Positions 17,715 to 26,308 of a stretch of 64,000 nt of DNA are shown one piece after another; the first letter of the stretch is position 1; each line of letters opens with the position of its first letter. The stretch lies in NCBI RefSeq assembly GCF_036245475.1, contig NZ_BTPM01000001.1, positions 1,550,001 to 1,614,000 on the forward strand, read 5' to 3'. A program made the translations under genes and the position numbers. Source of the stretch: Vibrio sp. 10N. Its GTDB lineage: Bacteria; Pseudomonadota; Gammaproteobacteria; Enterobacterales; Vibrionaceae. The notes under the pieces are model-generated. The model saw nothing but the letters and a program-made list of their open reading frames with translations, made no database searches and was not told where the DNA came from.

Positions 17715-19310
17715 ATGACCGTTAAGCCGAAAAAAAGGGCTCAATCAAGACCTAACCTGAATAGACAATCTGGCGCAGCAGCGATTTGGATGGGGCTGAC
17801 GTTGGTGCCGATCATGGGGTTTACCTTCTGGGCGGTTGAAGGGACGCGATATGTTCAAGAAACGAGTCGATTGCGTGATGCCGCTGAGGCAGCAGCAATA
17901 GCGGTGACGATTGAAGACGTTGAGAGCGATTCACAAGCATTGGCTAAGCGCTACGTGGAAAACTATGTTCGAGATATTAAGTCGAGCTCTGTAACCACGA
18001 CAAGATTCGTTCAAGATCAAGACTTGGATAAGGATCAGGACGAGTATACTCAGTACACAGTCAATGCGACTACGACCCATGATTCATGGTTTGTGAGCTC
18101 TTTTATTCCCTCTTTTGATGACACTCAGGACTTAGCAGGTTATTCGTTAGCACGTAAGTATCCGGCGTATTTGGGTGATAACAATATTGATATCGCCTTT
18201 GTTTCCGATTTTTCAGGTTCAATGAATTGGTGTTGGGGGAGTACTAATTACTGCTCAGAAGGTGAAAGAAAAATTGATGATTTGACCCTGGCAATTTCAT
18301 CTATTTCATCACGAATATTATGTAGTAAGAAAGACTCAGACCTCGCGATAAATGGTGAAGTTGAACAGTGCAATGAAGAACAAAGTGAACAAGCTGACAA
18401 AGTTAAAAATCGAATTGCTTTCATACCTTACAATATTCGTACTCGTGAAACAGGTAGTGATGATCATGTCTATGCGGTAAGCCAGTTGCGTTATCGCTCA
18501 GATATTAGAGATGGTGGCACTAAGAAACCCTACGAAAAAGTAGATTGGAATAAGTGGCGGAACTATCGTGAGTGGTCTATCCGAAATTGTGCTGATGATA
18601 AAGACGACTGCCCGAATGAAACAAAAAAAGAACACAACGAGGCAAAGCGCCTTAGAGATGTGATGGGTTTATGGTGGAACGGCTACCGCTATCACACTGA
18701 AAATTACAACTATGTTGACTTTGATATGACGATTGACGATGTGATGACTAACCATTTTCCTTCGGTAACAACGTTCTATCGTGTTGACAATAATACTCTC
18801 TACTCAGGATTTGGAAGTGGCTCTGGTAGCCAGTTTAGAAACATTGAACTGACAAATAATGTACAAAACCTTTCAGATGTTGACGATATGTGGGCTGGTG
18901 GTAGCACGGCTGCTTTTCAAGGCATCATTCGAGGTATTCAATTGTTGGCGAAGGGAAACCCAAACAGCGATGATGAAGATGTCCAAGAAATCTACAATAA
19001 AAAAATAAAGATGTTGCTCATACTGAGTGACGGCCAAGAAAGTCCAAACAACGGAATTTTGAACAAATTAGTTAAACCTGGCGGCAATAAAAAAGGGATT
19101 TGCGATAAAGCCAGGGAGGAGATACCGGGCCTCTATATTGGTGTTATTGGCATTGATGACGATGCCACCAACAGTTTGGGGTTTCAGAATTGTGTAGCTG
19201 ATAAAGATGAAGACATTATCGACGTTAAAAACCTCGATGAACTTATAGAAAAAATAGAAGAGCTAATCCGCAAAGGCTCCAAGAGCAGCGGCGTAACCAA
19301 GTTGTACTAG
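17715..19310 (+). CDS. tadG: TadG-like protein with von Willebrand A domain, tad-1
   Basis: A large pilus-associated protein of 531 residues. It has a TadE/TadG-like N-terminal segment (RQSGAAAIWMGLTLVPIMGF). After about residue 155 comes a von Willebrand A-type domain with the metal-binding motif DFSGS at 165-169 and a later ILSDGQES segment. Such proteins are thought to be surface or tip components that bind ligands. The middle (about 190-340) is long, charged and rich in Asp, Asn and Trp, which is typical of an insertion in the VWA fold. GGGAGG precedes the ATG two bases after the tadF stop. Confidence 0.87.
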   Translation: MTVKPKKRAQSRPNLNRQSGAAAIWMGLTLVPIMGFTFWAVEGTRYVQETSRLRDAAEAAAIAVTIEDVESDSQALAKRYVENYVRDIKSSSVTTTRFVQDQDLDKDQDEYTQYTVNATTTHDSWFVSSFIPSFDDTQDLAGYSLARKYPAYLGDNNIDIAFVSDFSGSMNWCWGSTNYCSEGERKIDDLTLAISSISSRILCSKKDSDLAINGEVEQCNEEQSEQADKVKNRIAFIPYNIRTRETGSDDHVYAVSQLRYRSDIRDGGTKKPYEKVDWNKWRNYREWSIRNCADDKDDCPNETKKEHNEAKRLRDVMGLWWNGYRYHTENYNYVDFDMTIDDVMTNHFPSVTTFYRVDNNTLYSGFGSGSGSQFRNIELTNNVQNLSDVDDMWAGGSTAAFQGIIRGIQLLAKGNPNSDDEDVQEIYNKKIKMLLILSDGQESPNNGILNKLVKPGGNKKGICDKAREEIPGLYIGVIGIDDDATNSLGFQNCVADKDEDIIDVKNLDELIEKIEELIRKGSKSSGVTKLY

Positions 19311-19318
19311 GAGAAATC

Positions 19319-19939
19319 ATGAAATATTTAATGAGCGCCGCCGCGCTATCCGTTATTGCGATGAGTAGCCATGCTAGCGAAGAGCAGTTCCAGGTATATT
19401 GTCAAAATAGTGCGGGTGAACAGCAGTACTCGGTATCTGTCTCTGATGTAAGGGCTATCGCTCAGCACAGGGAAGGCAAGCTCAGTATTGAGCAGTCTGG
19501 ATTTAGTGATGAGTTTGCCTCAATGTTGGCAAAGCAAAGCAGCGTGGTATTTGATAGTAAGGATTGCACGTCTGTTATGTCAGTCATTCAAGCGGGTACA
19601 GACAATCCAGTGGTGCGTGTAAACTTTGCCTTTGATAGTGACGGGTTAACTCCCATGGCGAGAACTTCGCTAAACAAAACCAGTGCCAAGCTGTCAGAGG
19701 CCGCCTATGACCTAATAATAGAAGGGCACACCGACAGCCAAGGCTCTGCGCAATACAACCAAGGGTTGGGGCTACGCCGTGCTCTATCGGTGCACGATGT
19801 TTTGCTGTTTCAAGGTATCGAGCGAGACAGTATTACTGTTAAGTCATTAGGCGAAAGCGAGCCATTGGTCCCGAATAATAGTGCTGAGAATCGCGCTCAA
19901 AATCGCCGTGCTGAGATCTATGCTGTATCGGAGAATTAA
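19319..19939 (+). CDS. OmpA-family peptidoglycan-binding protein at the end of tad-1
   Basis: A secreted periplasmic or outer-membrane-associated protein of 206 residues with a signal peptide (ending near SSHAS, about residue 20). The C-terminal OmpA-like domain contains FAFDSDGLTPMA, EGHTDSQGSAQYNQGLGLRRA and NRRAEIYAV, the residues that bind peptidoglycan. It follows tadG by eight bases and is probably the last gene of the operon, anchoring the pilus machine to the cell wall. The N-terminal half is not recognised. Confidence 0.87.
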   Translation: MKYLMSAAALSVIAMSSHASEEQFQVYCQNSAGEQQYSVSVSDVRAIAQHREGKLSIEQSGFSDEFASMLAKQSSVVFDSKDCTSVMSVIQAGTDNPVVRVNFAFDSDGLTPMARTSLNKTSAKLSEAAYDLIIEGHTDSQGSAQYNQGLGLRRALSVHDVLLFQGIERDSITVKSLGESEPLVPNNSAENRAQNRRAEIYAVSEN

Positions 19940-20131
19940 TGAGGGGCTTCACGCAATTCTTGAACTCCCTCTTAATTGATGAATAAGATCACACAATTAC
20001 GCCTCATTGTAGCGACACTGCTATGGGGCTTTGATAGAATAGAAAATTATATCAGTAAGAAACCCTTCATTTTATAAAAATAAGCCGCATATGGAAATGT
20101 TCAGGCGGTTAAGAAGGATTATGAGGTTGTT

Positions 20132-21562
20132 GTGAATCTAGAAAAATTATTACCACACTTGAGAGCGAAAACATGGATCACGTTAGCGAGCGTGACGGTG
20201 ATGTCAGGCGCTTGGGCTTCTGAGCTGGTTAATAGTACTGAGCAAACGAAGTTAGACACCATTAACAGTGAATATTCGACTCGCTATAACGAAGTTGGCC
20301 TAGATGACACCATCTCTCTTTACAACAAGACCTCTTCAAGTATTGAAGCCAATAAAATTAAACTGCTGAATAGTCTTGATATCATCAAAGCTGACTCTCA
20401 AGTTTTTCAAGAGAAACTTTTGCAGGGTGAATACGATGAAGGTATTGCTTTAGCTTTACGCGGCGTATCGACCTCCATTAACAAACTCAATACTGAGTTA
20501 GCCGATGCTGAAACCAAGCTTAAAGAACTCAATAAAACCATCGCTTCTAATCAAGCCAGTGTGACGCAAATTGAGCGTGACAAAAATGACCAGTTATTGG
20601 CGCTATATCGCAGCATTAAAGATCGTCATTTGAAAGAAGCGAATGAAGTTCATCGAGAAGACTACTCAGGCAAGCTTGAATGTAAGGTCACCGAGAGTTT
20701 ATCTGCCTGTGTGAACCGTAATTTGCCGTATATGAAAAACGCGTTTGCGCTTGAAAAGGGTGGCTCTGAGCGCATCAACTTGACGTCATACAAAGTGGTT
20801 GATGCGACACAAAAACTGAATGGTGACCTAACGTATACCGTTTCTGCCGAGTATAAAAATGCCTTTAACTCCAACCTAGAAGGTGAAATACGTAAAGCTC
20901 TTAATCTAGATAAAATTCGCTTCGTATTTCGCTCGAATTCGGCAACGACCGATTATTATATCAATGACGAGAAAGTCGGCAGTGGTGATGTGATTGAATT
21001 GTCCGGCAACTACGTAGGCGTTTACAACGTAAAAGCCGTGAACAACGGTAAAACACAATCACTGCGTCTGAATTTGAAAAACGACGGTGATTACTTCTTC
21101 CCATTCGCGAAGAAAACTCAAAAGAAAGCGGCAGCCAAGCCAGCTGCTGTCACTACAAAGAGCGCTAAAAAGAATGAAGCGGCACAGATCACCAAGAAAG
21201 TATTGAATGATCCACAAACCGCTAAGGTGAAGAAGTCACCAAAACAGGAAGTGGGCACGTTTTCGAATACCGTTGTATATAAAGATGAAGTGTTTACCTA
21301 TTTATATCCCGTCTATCGTGGCAACAACAAATCCGCCGAGGTATTTCTAAGTCGTGACGATGCGACACAGTATTGTGAGCAAAAATTATCGTCTAAGTTG
21401 CCAACGAAGGCGGCGTACAAGTATCTAGAGTTGTATGCAGATCTCAAGCCGGGTGACTATTGGACTGACGAGGGCACGGTTTATTCTGCGCAGAAAAAAG
21501 ACGTATTCGATAAGACTTTCGATACCAATCGCTTCATTTGCATGGTGAGTATGACAAACTAG
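20132..21562 (+). CDS. exported coiled-coil protein of unknown function
   Basis: I do not recognise this 476-residue protein. An N-terminal signal peptide (about 1-29, ending WASE) suggests export. Residues about 95-165 are strongly coiled-coil in character. A segment near 255-320 (IRFVFRSN to KNDGDYFFPF) resembles a small PEGA-like beta domain. After a Lys/Ala-rich linker (about 325-375), the last 70 residues (CEQKLSSKLPTKAAY to ICMVSMTN) look like the C-terminal fold of Lcl or formylglycine-enzyme-type proteins, with cysteines at both ends. The start is a GTG behind GAGG. It stands between tad-1 and the glycosyltransferases, on the same strand, and ends in a strong terminator, so it is its own unit or the tail of tad-1. 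A cell-envelope or pilus-accessory role is inference from position. Confidence 0.75.
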   Translation: MNLEKLLPHLRAKTWITLASVTVMSGAWASELVNSTEQTKLDTINSEYSTRYNEVGLDDTISLYNKTSSSIEANKIKLLNSLDIIKADSQVFQEKLLQGEYDEGIALALRGVSTSINKLNTELADAETKLKELNKTIASNQASVTQIERDKNDQLLALYRSIKDRHLKEANEVHREDYSGKLECKVTESLSACVNRNLPYMKNAFALEKGGSERINLTSYKVVDATQKLNGDLTYTVSAEYKNAFNSNLEGEIRKALNLDKIRFVFRSNSATTDYYINDEKVGSGDVIELSGNYVGVYNVKAVNNGKTQSLRLNLKNDGDYFFPFAKKTQKKAAAKPAAVTTKSAKKNEAAQITKKVLNDPQTAKVKKSPKQEVGTFSNTVVYKDEVFTYLYPVYRGNNKSAEVFLSRDDATQYCEQKLSSKLPTKAAYKYLELYADLKPGDYWTDEGTVYSAQKKDVFDKTFDTNRFICMVSMTN

Positions 21563-21590
21563 TCACTCTTTCCAATCTCTATTACTGTTT

Positions 21591-21627
21591 AAAGGCCTCA
21601 ATACTAGCTAGTGTTGGGGCCTTTTTT
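21591..21627 (+). terminator. strong intrinsic terminator after the coiled-coil gene
   Basis: A 16-base-pair stem containing two G-T pairs (21592-21607 with 21608-21623) is followed by a run of T residues to 21627. Confidence 0.92.
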
Positions 21628-21702
21628 GTGTGACTTTTGCGGGTGAAAAATTAGAAATGTGTTTCAAAATAGAGACTTGAACTCACGACATACTCGACTA
21701 GT

Positions 21703-21720
21703 CTCAAGGTAGGCCTTGAG
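21703..21720. repeat. inverted repeat in the leader of the glycosyltransferase pair
   Basis: CTCAAGG (21703-21709) and CCTTGAG (21714-21720) form a perfect seven-base inverted repeat with a four-base spacer, 33 bases before the GTG of the GT-C gene. It may be an operator or a leader hairpin; nothing further supports either. Confidence 0.35.
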
Positions 21721-21752
21721 GCCTTTGTTGCGGGATTAGCAGGGACAGCTGA

Positions 21753-23501
21753 GTGCAAGAATCGAAATTGTTCTCCAAACATCAATCACAATGGACAGTG
21801 ATGGCATTCGCCATCTGTGTTGCAGCAGCGCTGTTGTTCAGACATTGGCCGAATGTAGCTGCTTGGCAGCTGGGCGATAATGATAACTTTATGCGCTTGC
21901 ATCAATTGCAAGTGTATATCCAGTCTCCTTCGCTGTGGCTGCTGCCTCTAGATAAGTTCAATCCTCAAGATGGTCAAATAATCCATTGGTCACGCCTTCC
22001 TGATTTGCCAATATTGGCGTTCTATTACCTGTTTTACTTGGTAGTGGACTCAGAGTTAGCACTTCAACTTGCAATAGCAATTGTGCCAGTCGTTTATCTG
22101 ATGGTAATGATCATACTGGTTGCTGCGATCACAGAAAATATTGTTGGGCGCTCTTCAGTCATGCTGTCGTGCTTTTTTACCGTAACCTCGCTCGCAGCAC
22201 TAAAATGTTTCCCTGGCCAGATTGATCATCACAATATCCAACTGCTGTTATTTACACTTTTTACTCTGGCAGTGTTTTCGCCGCATATATCCAAATCAGC
22301 TTATGTGCTGGTGGTGAGTGGCACCGTATCGGTTTCGTTGCTGATTGGGTTGGAAGTTTTGCCGTTTTTTGTGCTCATGTTAGCTGGTATCACGTTGAAT
22401 GAAGTGATCAAGGCGCCGCATAAAATTACTTGGTTACGTGAAGCGGCTTTGTCTATTTTCTTGCTCGGCAGCATAGGGTTAGTGGTGCTATTTCCTCCGG
22501 CGCAGCTAACGGCACCATTGTATGATGTGATTTCATTGCCGCTTCTAGGGTATTTCTTAGCCGCATGGCTTGTGTTACTGGTTACTTCGTATCGACCGAC
22601 TGTCTTAGTATTAGTGGCAACGTCACTGGTTGTGATTCCTGTCTTTTACTATTTTAACCCTGAACCATTGGCGTCTCCTTATCAAGGATACCCAACGTTA
22701 CTAAGTACTTTGTGGCTTGAACATGTAACAGAAGCTAAACCGCTAGTGGTAGCATTCCATCCTAGCGCATGGTCATACAGTCAGAGCTTTTTCATTGCCG
22801 CGTACTTAGTGACTTTATTGGCGCCTATTTTAAGTATCGGTTTTCTGAAAACGCACTCTCAAAAACTCCTCTGGATGATGTTTGCAGTCTCCCTTATTCC
22901 CGCATTATTTTGGCAAATGCGAACCATCTATTTTTCTGCACTATTGGCGTTACCCTTGCAAAGCCTTTTGGCAGCGGCAGTGCTTCAACACATCAAGGTT
23001 CCGATAATTCGGCTGATCCCAGTTTTATTGCTGTCACCGATGGTGATGGCTTATGCGACATTCTTAATGACGCAACAGCCAACGAACACAAGTGCGAAAG
23101 TGGAAACCCGATACTCGGACGGTATCGCTTTTATCAAACAGCAACCGATCGAACCTGCAAAAGTGTTTGCACCGATGGAAGCAGGAGCTCAACTGCTTAG
23201 CATGACCGACCATGCGATCATTGCTGCGCCATACCACAGGAATGTTCGTGGGAACCTTCTCTATATGCAGGTTATGTTGACTGAAGATTTGCTTTGGGCG
23301 CATTCGGCAGTGGTGAAAGAGGGCATTAGTTATCTCTATCTGGACGTCAATGACAAGCAGATCCCTTATTTTGGCCGCGTGATGACGCCAGACAGTTTAT
23401 TACAGCGATTACTCAATGAAATGCCACCCATTTGGCTCATTCCCGTTGCTACATCCGCATCTGGGCAACGCCTATATCGCGTGAACCCACATCTCCCGTG
23501 A
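21753..23501 (+). CDS. GT-C-type integral membrane glycosyltransferase
   Basis: A polytopic membrane protein of 582 residues with about 11-13 hydrophobic segments and a soluble C-terminal domain (from about 450). The first extracytoplasmic loop has the acidic motif GDNDNFMRL (41-49), comparable to the metal-binding acidic pair of STT3/PMT-type GT-C enzymes. It is followed by NPQDG and HWSRLPDLP (78-86), a pattern I know from uncharacterised bacterial GT-C proteins. Such enzymes use a polyprenyl-phosphate-linked sugar and act on the outer face of the inner membrane. The next gene encodes a matching donor-loading enzyme. The start is GTG; a ribosome binding site is weak. Acceptor and sugar are unknown. 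An exported polysaccharide-processing role is an alternative. Confidence 0.72.
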   Translation: MQESKLFSKHQSQWTVMAFAICVAAALLFRHWPNVAAWQLGDNDNFMRLHQLQVYIQSPSLWLLPLDKFNPQDGQIIHWSRLPDLPILAFYYLFYLVVDSELALQLAIAIVPVVYLMVMIILVAAITENIVGRSSVMLSCFFTVTSLAALKCFPGQIDHHNIQLLLFTLFTLAVFSPHISKSAYVLVVSGTVSVSLLIGLEVLPFFVLMLAGITLNEVIKAPHKITWLREAALSIFLLGSIGLVVLFPPAQLTAPLYDVISLPLLGYFLAAWLVLLVTSYRPTVLVLVATSLVVIPVFYYFNPEPLASPYQGYPTLLSTLWLEHVTEAKPLVVAFHPSAWSYSQSFFIAAYLVTLLAPILSIGFLKTHSQKLLWMMFAVSLIPALFWQMRTIYFSALLALPLQSLLAAAVLQHIKVPIIRLIPVLLLSPMVMAYATFLMTQQPTNTSAKVETRYSDGIAFIKQQPIEPAKVFAPMEAGAQLLSMTDHAIIAAPYHRNVRGNLLYMQVMLTEDLLWAHSAVVKEGISYLYLDVNDKQIPYFGRVMTPDSLLQRLLNEMPPIWLIPVATSASGQRLYRVNPHLP

Positions 23502-23551
23502 ACAGTGTTCGAAATCGTGTTGCTGCGATGGACCATGGAAGGAAAAGCACA

Positions 23552-24718
23552 ATGAAAGACGATGAACAGGTCGAAAAAGAGCTAACAGTACTCATGCCGT
23601 GCCTGAATGAGGCTGAAACTCTAGCCATCTGCATTAAAAAAGCGCTGAGCTTTATTGAGTCGCGAGGCATTAGCGGAGAGGTACTGATTGCGGACAACGG
23701 AAGCAGTGACGGTTCACAAAAGATTGCAACCGACCTCGGGGCAAGAGTTATTGATGTCAAAGAGAAAGGATACGGTGCTGCACTGTTGGGGGGGATAAAG
23801 CAGGCAAGAAGTCGCTATATCATAATGGGTGATGCCGATGATAGTTACGACTTTAGTGAACTTGACGGTTTTGTGGATAGCTTACGCTCAGGTGCCGAAC
23901 TCGTCATGGGCAACCGTTTCAAAGGCGGAATTGAACCAGGGGCCATGCCATTTTTACATAAATATTTGGGAAACCCAGTACTGAGTATGATCGGACGGGT
24001 CTTTTTTAACATTTCCTGTGGAGATTTTCACTGTGGCCTGCGTGGTTTTAATCGACACAGCATTAATCAGTTACACCTTAATACGACGGGTATGGAGTTT
24101 GCGAGTGAAATGGTAGTGCGAAGCTCGCTCGCTGAGCTGAAGATAGACGAAGTGCCCACCAAACTGCATCCAGATGGACGCACTCGTTCACCTCACTTAC
24201 GTACTTGGCGAGACGGTTGGCGGCACTTGTGTTTCCTATTCATGTATTCACCCAATTGGTTGTTCTTCTATCCAGCTTGTTTGTTGCTTCTGTTCGGAGC
24301 TCTTACGATCGTCAGTCTGTTTTCTGGTCCTATTACAGTCATGGGTGTTGAATTTGAAAACAAAACCTTTTTTGCGGGCTGTCTGAGTCTCCTTGTTGGT
24401 TTTCAGTGTGCTTCTTTAGGGTTAGTGGTTAGAAAATATGCCCTAAAAAAAGGCTTTTTGCCTATGCCGAGTTACAAACACTGGCTCGATAAGATCACTT
24501 TAGAAGTGGGGGCTTTGATTGGCTTAGTAACTGGAGTCGTTGGTGGACTGGTAATGATGTGGTGTGTTTTCCAATGGTACCTCGTTGACTTCGGTGAGTT
24601 GCCTTCCCCCGAGCTAAGTCGTTTAATTGTGCTCTCCATGACGTTTATTACTTGCGGTATACAGACTTTCTGTAGTGCATTCATTATCGGAGTAATGGGT
24701 ATTAAACAGACTGATTAA
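23552..24718 (+). CDS. GT2 polyprenyl-phosphate glycosyltransferase with C-terminal membrane domain
   Basis: A family 2 glycosyltransferase (DPM1/ArnC-like) expected to transfer a sugar from a nucleotide donor onto undecaprenyl phosphate at the cytoplasmic face. The GT-A fold shows LMPCLNE near the N terminus, DNGSSDGS, the metal-binding DADDS and GNRFKGG. The C-terminal third has about four membrane segments. I placed the start at the ATG at 23552 (388 residues) behind GGAAGG; the frame extends upstream into the preceding gene without similarity to the family. It follows the GT-C gene by 50 bases, so the two form a donor-synthesis and transfer pair. Confidence 0.85.
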   Translation: MKDDEQVEKELTVLMPCLNEAETLAICIKKALSFIESRGISGEVLIADNGSSDGSQKIATDLGARVIDVKEKGYGAALLGGIKQARSRYIIMGDADDSYDFSELDGFVDSLRSGAELVMGNRFKGGIEPGAMPFLHKYLGNPVLSMIGRVFFNISCGDFHCGLRGFNRHSINQLHLNTTGMEFASEMVVRSSLAELKIDEVPTKLHPDGRTRSPHLRTWRDGWRHLCFLFMYSPNWLFFYPACLLLLFGALTIVSLFSGPITVMGVEFENKTFFAGCLSLLVGFQCASLGLVVRKYALKKGFLPMPSYKHWLDKITLEVGALIGLVTGVVGGLVMMWCVFQWYLVDFGELPSPELSRLIVLSMTFITCGIQTFCSAFIIGVMGIKQTD

Positions 24719-24765
24719 GAGACTAGGCCGTCTGGAGACGAGTTCTAATAGTTAGACGGCGCATG

Positions 24766-25548
24766 TTAAGGTTGTTTGGATTTACCAATGGGGACTTCGA
24801 TTTTTCCGCCAAAGTTTCTATAGGTTCCTGGGCTCATCCCGACGCGCTTTTTGAACATACGAGAAAAATAAGACACATCATTAAATCCACATTGATATGC
24901 GACCACAGAGACCTGGCAACGCATATCTTGCTTAAGTAGATCTTTTGCCAAAGAAAGTTTTTTGTTGATCACGTAGTCACGAAAATTCACCCCTAAATGA
25001 CGATGAAAGGTTTTAGAAAAGTAGGTGACCGAAAGGTTGCAATGCTCCGCCACGTCTTTTTCTTTGAGATTTTTGACTAAATTGTCATCAATGTAAGTAA
25101 GCATTTTCGATACGAGTTGCTCTTTGTCACTCATATTGTCTAAAGGTTGGTCTGCTTCTGTATCGACGGTGCGACGAGATGGGGCGTCACTGACAGTATT
25201 TAGGCCATAAGCTCTCAGTTTTACATCAAGACTGGCAAAGGCTTTGGTGACATTTTTAGCGTCAACTGGAATATGGGCAAATACCATGTTGTCGTCTATA
25301 AAGGAGTCGGGCGTGCCTGTATGATGAACCACCACTAAAGCTCGGCCTAAGTTCTTGCAAATTCTTACACTACGGATAAATAGCGTTTCGTCGACATTAC
25401 TATCTAGATACAAGAAGGCATATTTTACATGCGCCTCTGTCAAGTAGGAAACATCATCTCCAATATCATTAGGGGAGTAGTTCTCTGTAACGAGTCTGCG
25501 AACATTTTCTGGCAGAAACAAGCTTGATTTGCCTAACCAGTACACCAT
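24766..25548 (-). CDS. AraC-type regulator with an atypical, receiver-like N-terminal domain
   Basis: The last 100 residues (about 150-250) are a classic AraC/XylS double helix-turn-helix: LSVTYFSKTFHRHLGVNFRDYV, then VAYQCGFNDVSYFSRMFKKRVGMSPGTYR. The N-terminal 120 residues do not look like the usual AraC cupin. Their alternating strands (KYAFLYLDSN, RALVVVHHTG, MVFAHIPVDAKNVTKAF) suggest a degenerate CheY-like receiver without a clear phosphorylation pocket. A poorly conserved linker joins the two. The gene is divergent from tad-2 across a 455-base AT-rich region, which makes the second flp promoter its most likely target. It is convergent with the GT2 gene. Confidence 0.83.
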   Translation of the reverse strand: MVYWLGKSSLFLPENVRRLVTENYSPNDIGDDVSYLTEAHVKYAFLYLDSNVDETLFIRSVRICKNLGRALVVVHHTGTPDSFIDDNMVFAHIPVDAKNVTKAFASLDVKLRAYGLNTVSDAPSRRTVDTEADQPLDNMSDKEQLVSKMLTYIDDNLVKNLKEKDVAEHCNLSVTYFSKTFHRHLGVNFRDYVINKKLSLAKDLLKQDMRCQVSVVAYQCGFNDVSYFSRMFKKRVGMSPGTYRNFGGKIEVPIGKSKQP

Positions 25549-26003
25549 AAATCCACTCTCACTTATGCGACAACTTCACTAAACCTTTCACTTAGCATAG
25601 TTGTCCACTCTCAGAATTCAATTTATTGACCAAAAAGTCCTAGCTAAGCAGCTTTAAATCTCACTGTTGAAACGCTGTCTCATGCTAAGTGGTTGTTTTA
25701 TAGTTTTAGTCTCAAATGTTAGCCAGTTAAGTTAGTCCAGAAGTCTGCTTGTTATAGCAAGAAATTATCATCGAGCTGTGGGGGGATTAGTATTTTAGTT
25801 TATTCTTTATTTTATTTAGCTTGGATGCATAAACTTATGGCTTATTCTGTTGCTAATTTAATTAGTTGGCCATGGTGTTTTTTTGTATTTTAATTGGGAT
25901 AAAATAATCCAATAATTAATCAGAATTGTCCTAACATTTCCATACGCCCATCTCCTAATCTGAAATTGCGTTGAACGGCAATCAATCATAAAGGAGATTA
26001 GTC
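25549..26003. other. AT-rich regulatory region between the AraC-type gene and flp-2
   Basis: These 455 bases contain no gene. The core CTTAGC occurs three times: on the plus strand at 25591-25596, and inverted (GCTAAG) at 25643-25648 and 25684-25689. The first and last copies extend to a ten-base inverted pair, CACTTAGCAT and ATGCTAAGTG. Centres are 52 and 41 bases apart, close to whole helical turns. A TAAAAT -10 candidate (25900-25905) has no good -35 and sits inside a small dyad (ATTGGGAT/ATCCAAT, 25893-25913), as expected for an activator-dependent promoter about 100 bases before flp-2. Confidence 0.4.
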
Positions 26004-26183
26004 ATGTCATCACTTAAAACTTTTATTACACGTTTTATCAAGGAAGAAGATGGTCTTTCAGTTGTAGAGTATGTTCTTGGCGGAGCGCTTATTATTTTGG
26101 CATTGGGCGGAAGCGGCGCGTGGGATGCACTTGCTACAGCAGTAAGTAATACTATCGGAGATGCAGAGAGCGGCGGTGCGTAA
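26004..26183 (+). CDS. flp: Flp type IVb pilin, tad-2
   Basis: A very short pilin of 59 residues, easily missed because of its size. AAGGAG lies seven bases before the ATG. The processing site is EEDG|LSVVEY: cleavage after Gly17 leaves a mature pilin of 42 residues with Glu-Tyr at mature positions 5-6 and a hydrophobic helix (VLGGALIILALGG). It differs from the tad-1 pilin in nearly every variable position and ends in Glu-Ser-Gly-Gly-Ala, so the two pili should be distinct polymers. A strong hairpin follows before the assembly genes. Confidence 0.92.
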   Translation: MSSLKTFITRFIKEEDGLSVVEYVLGGALIILALGGSGAWDALATAVSNTIGDAESGGA

Positions 26184-26256
26184 ACAATAACGTAAAACGT
26201 CGCGTTACGAGGAGTCGCACTCTAAACGTAGTACTCAAGCAGCGGCTTTTCGTAAA

Positions 26257-26278
26257 CGGGCGGTGATATCACCGCCCG
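26257..26278 (+). terminator. hairpin after flp-2, probable attenuator
   Basis: CGGGCGGTGAT (26257-26267) pairs perfectly with ATCACCGCCCG (26268-26278) as a continuous palindrome, followed by CTGTTTAT. It matches in position the hairpin after flp-1 and would reduce transcription into the machinery genes. Confidence 0.6.
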
Positions 26279-26308
26279 CTGTTTATCTAAAATAAGGGAA
26301 TGTGAGTC

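Noticed and set aside
22769..23200. 143-codon frame inside the GT-C gene
   Set aside because: It lies wholly within a well-supported membrane protein gene and has no recognisable features.
25861..25890. Possible sigma-54 promoter before flp-2
   Set aside because: TGGC is present but the required GC element at the correct distance is not.
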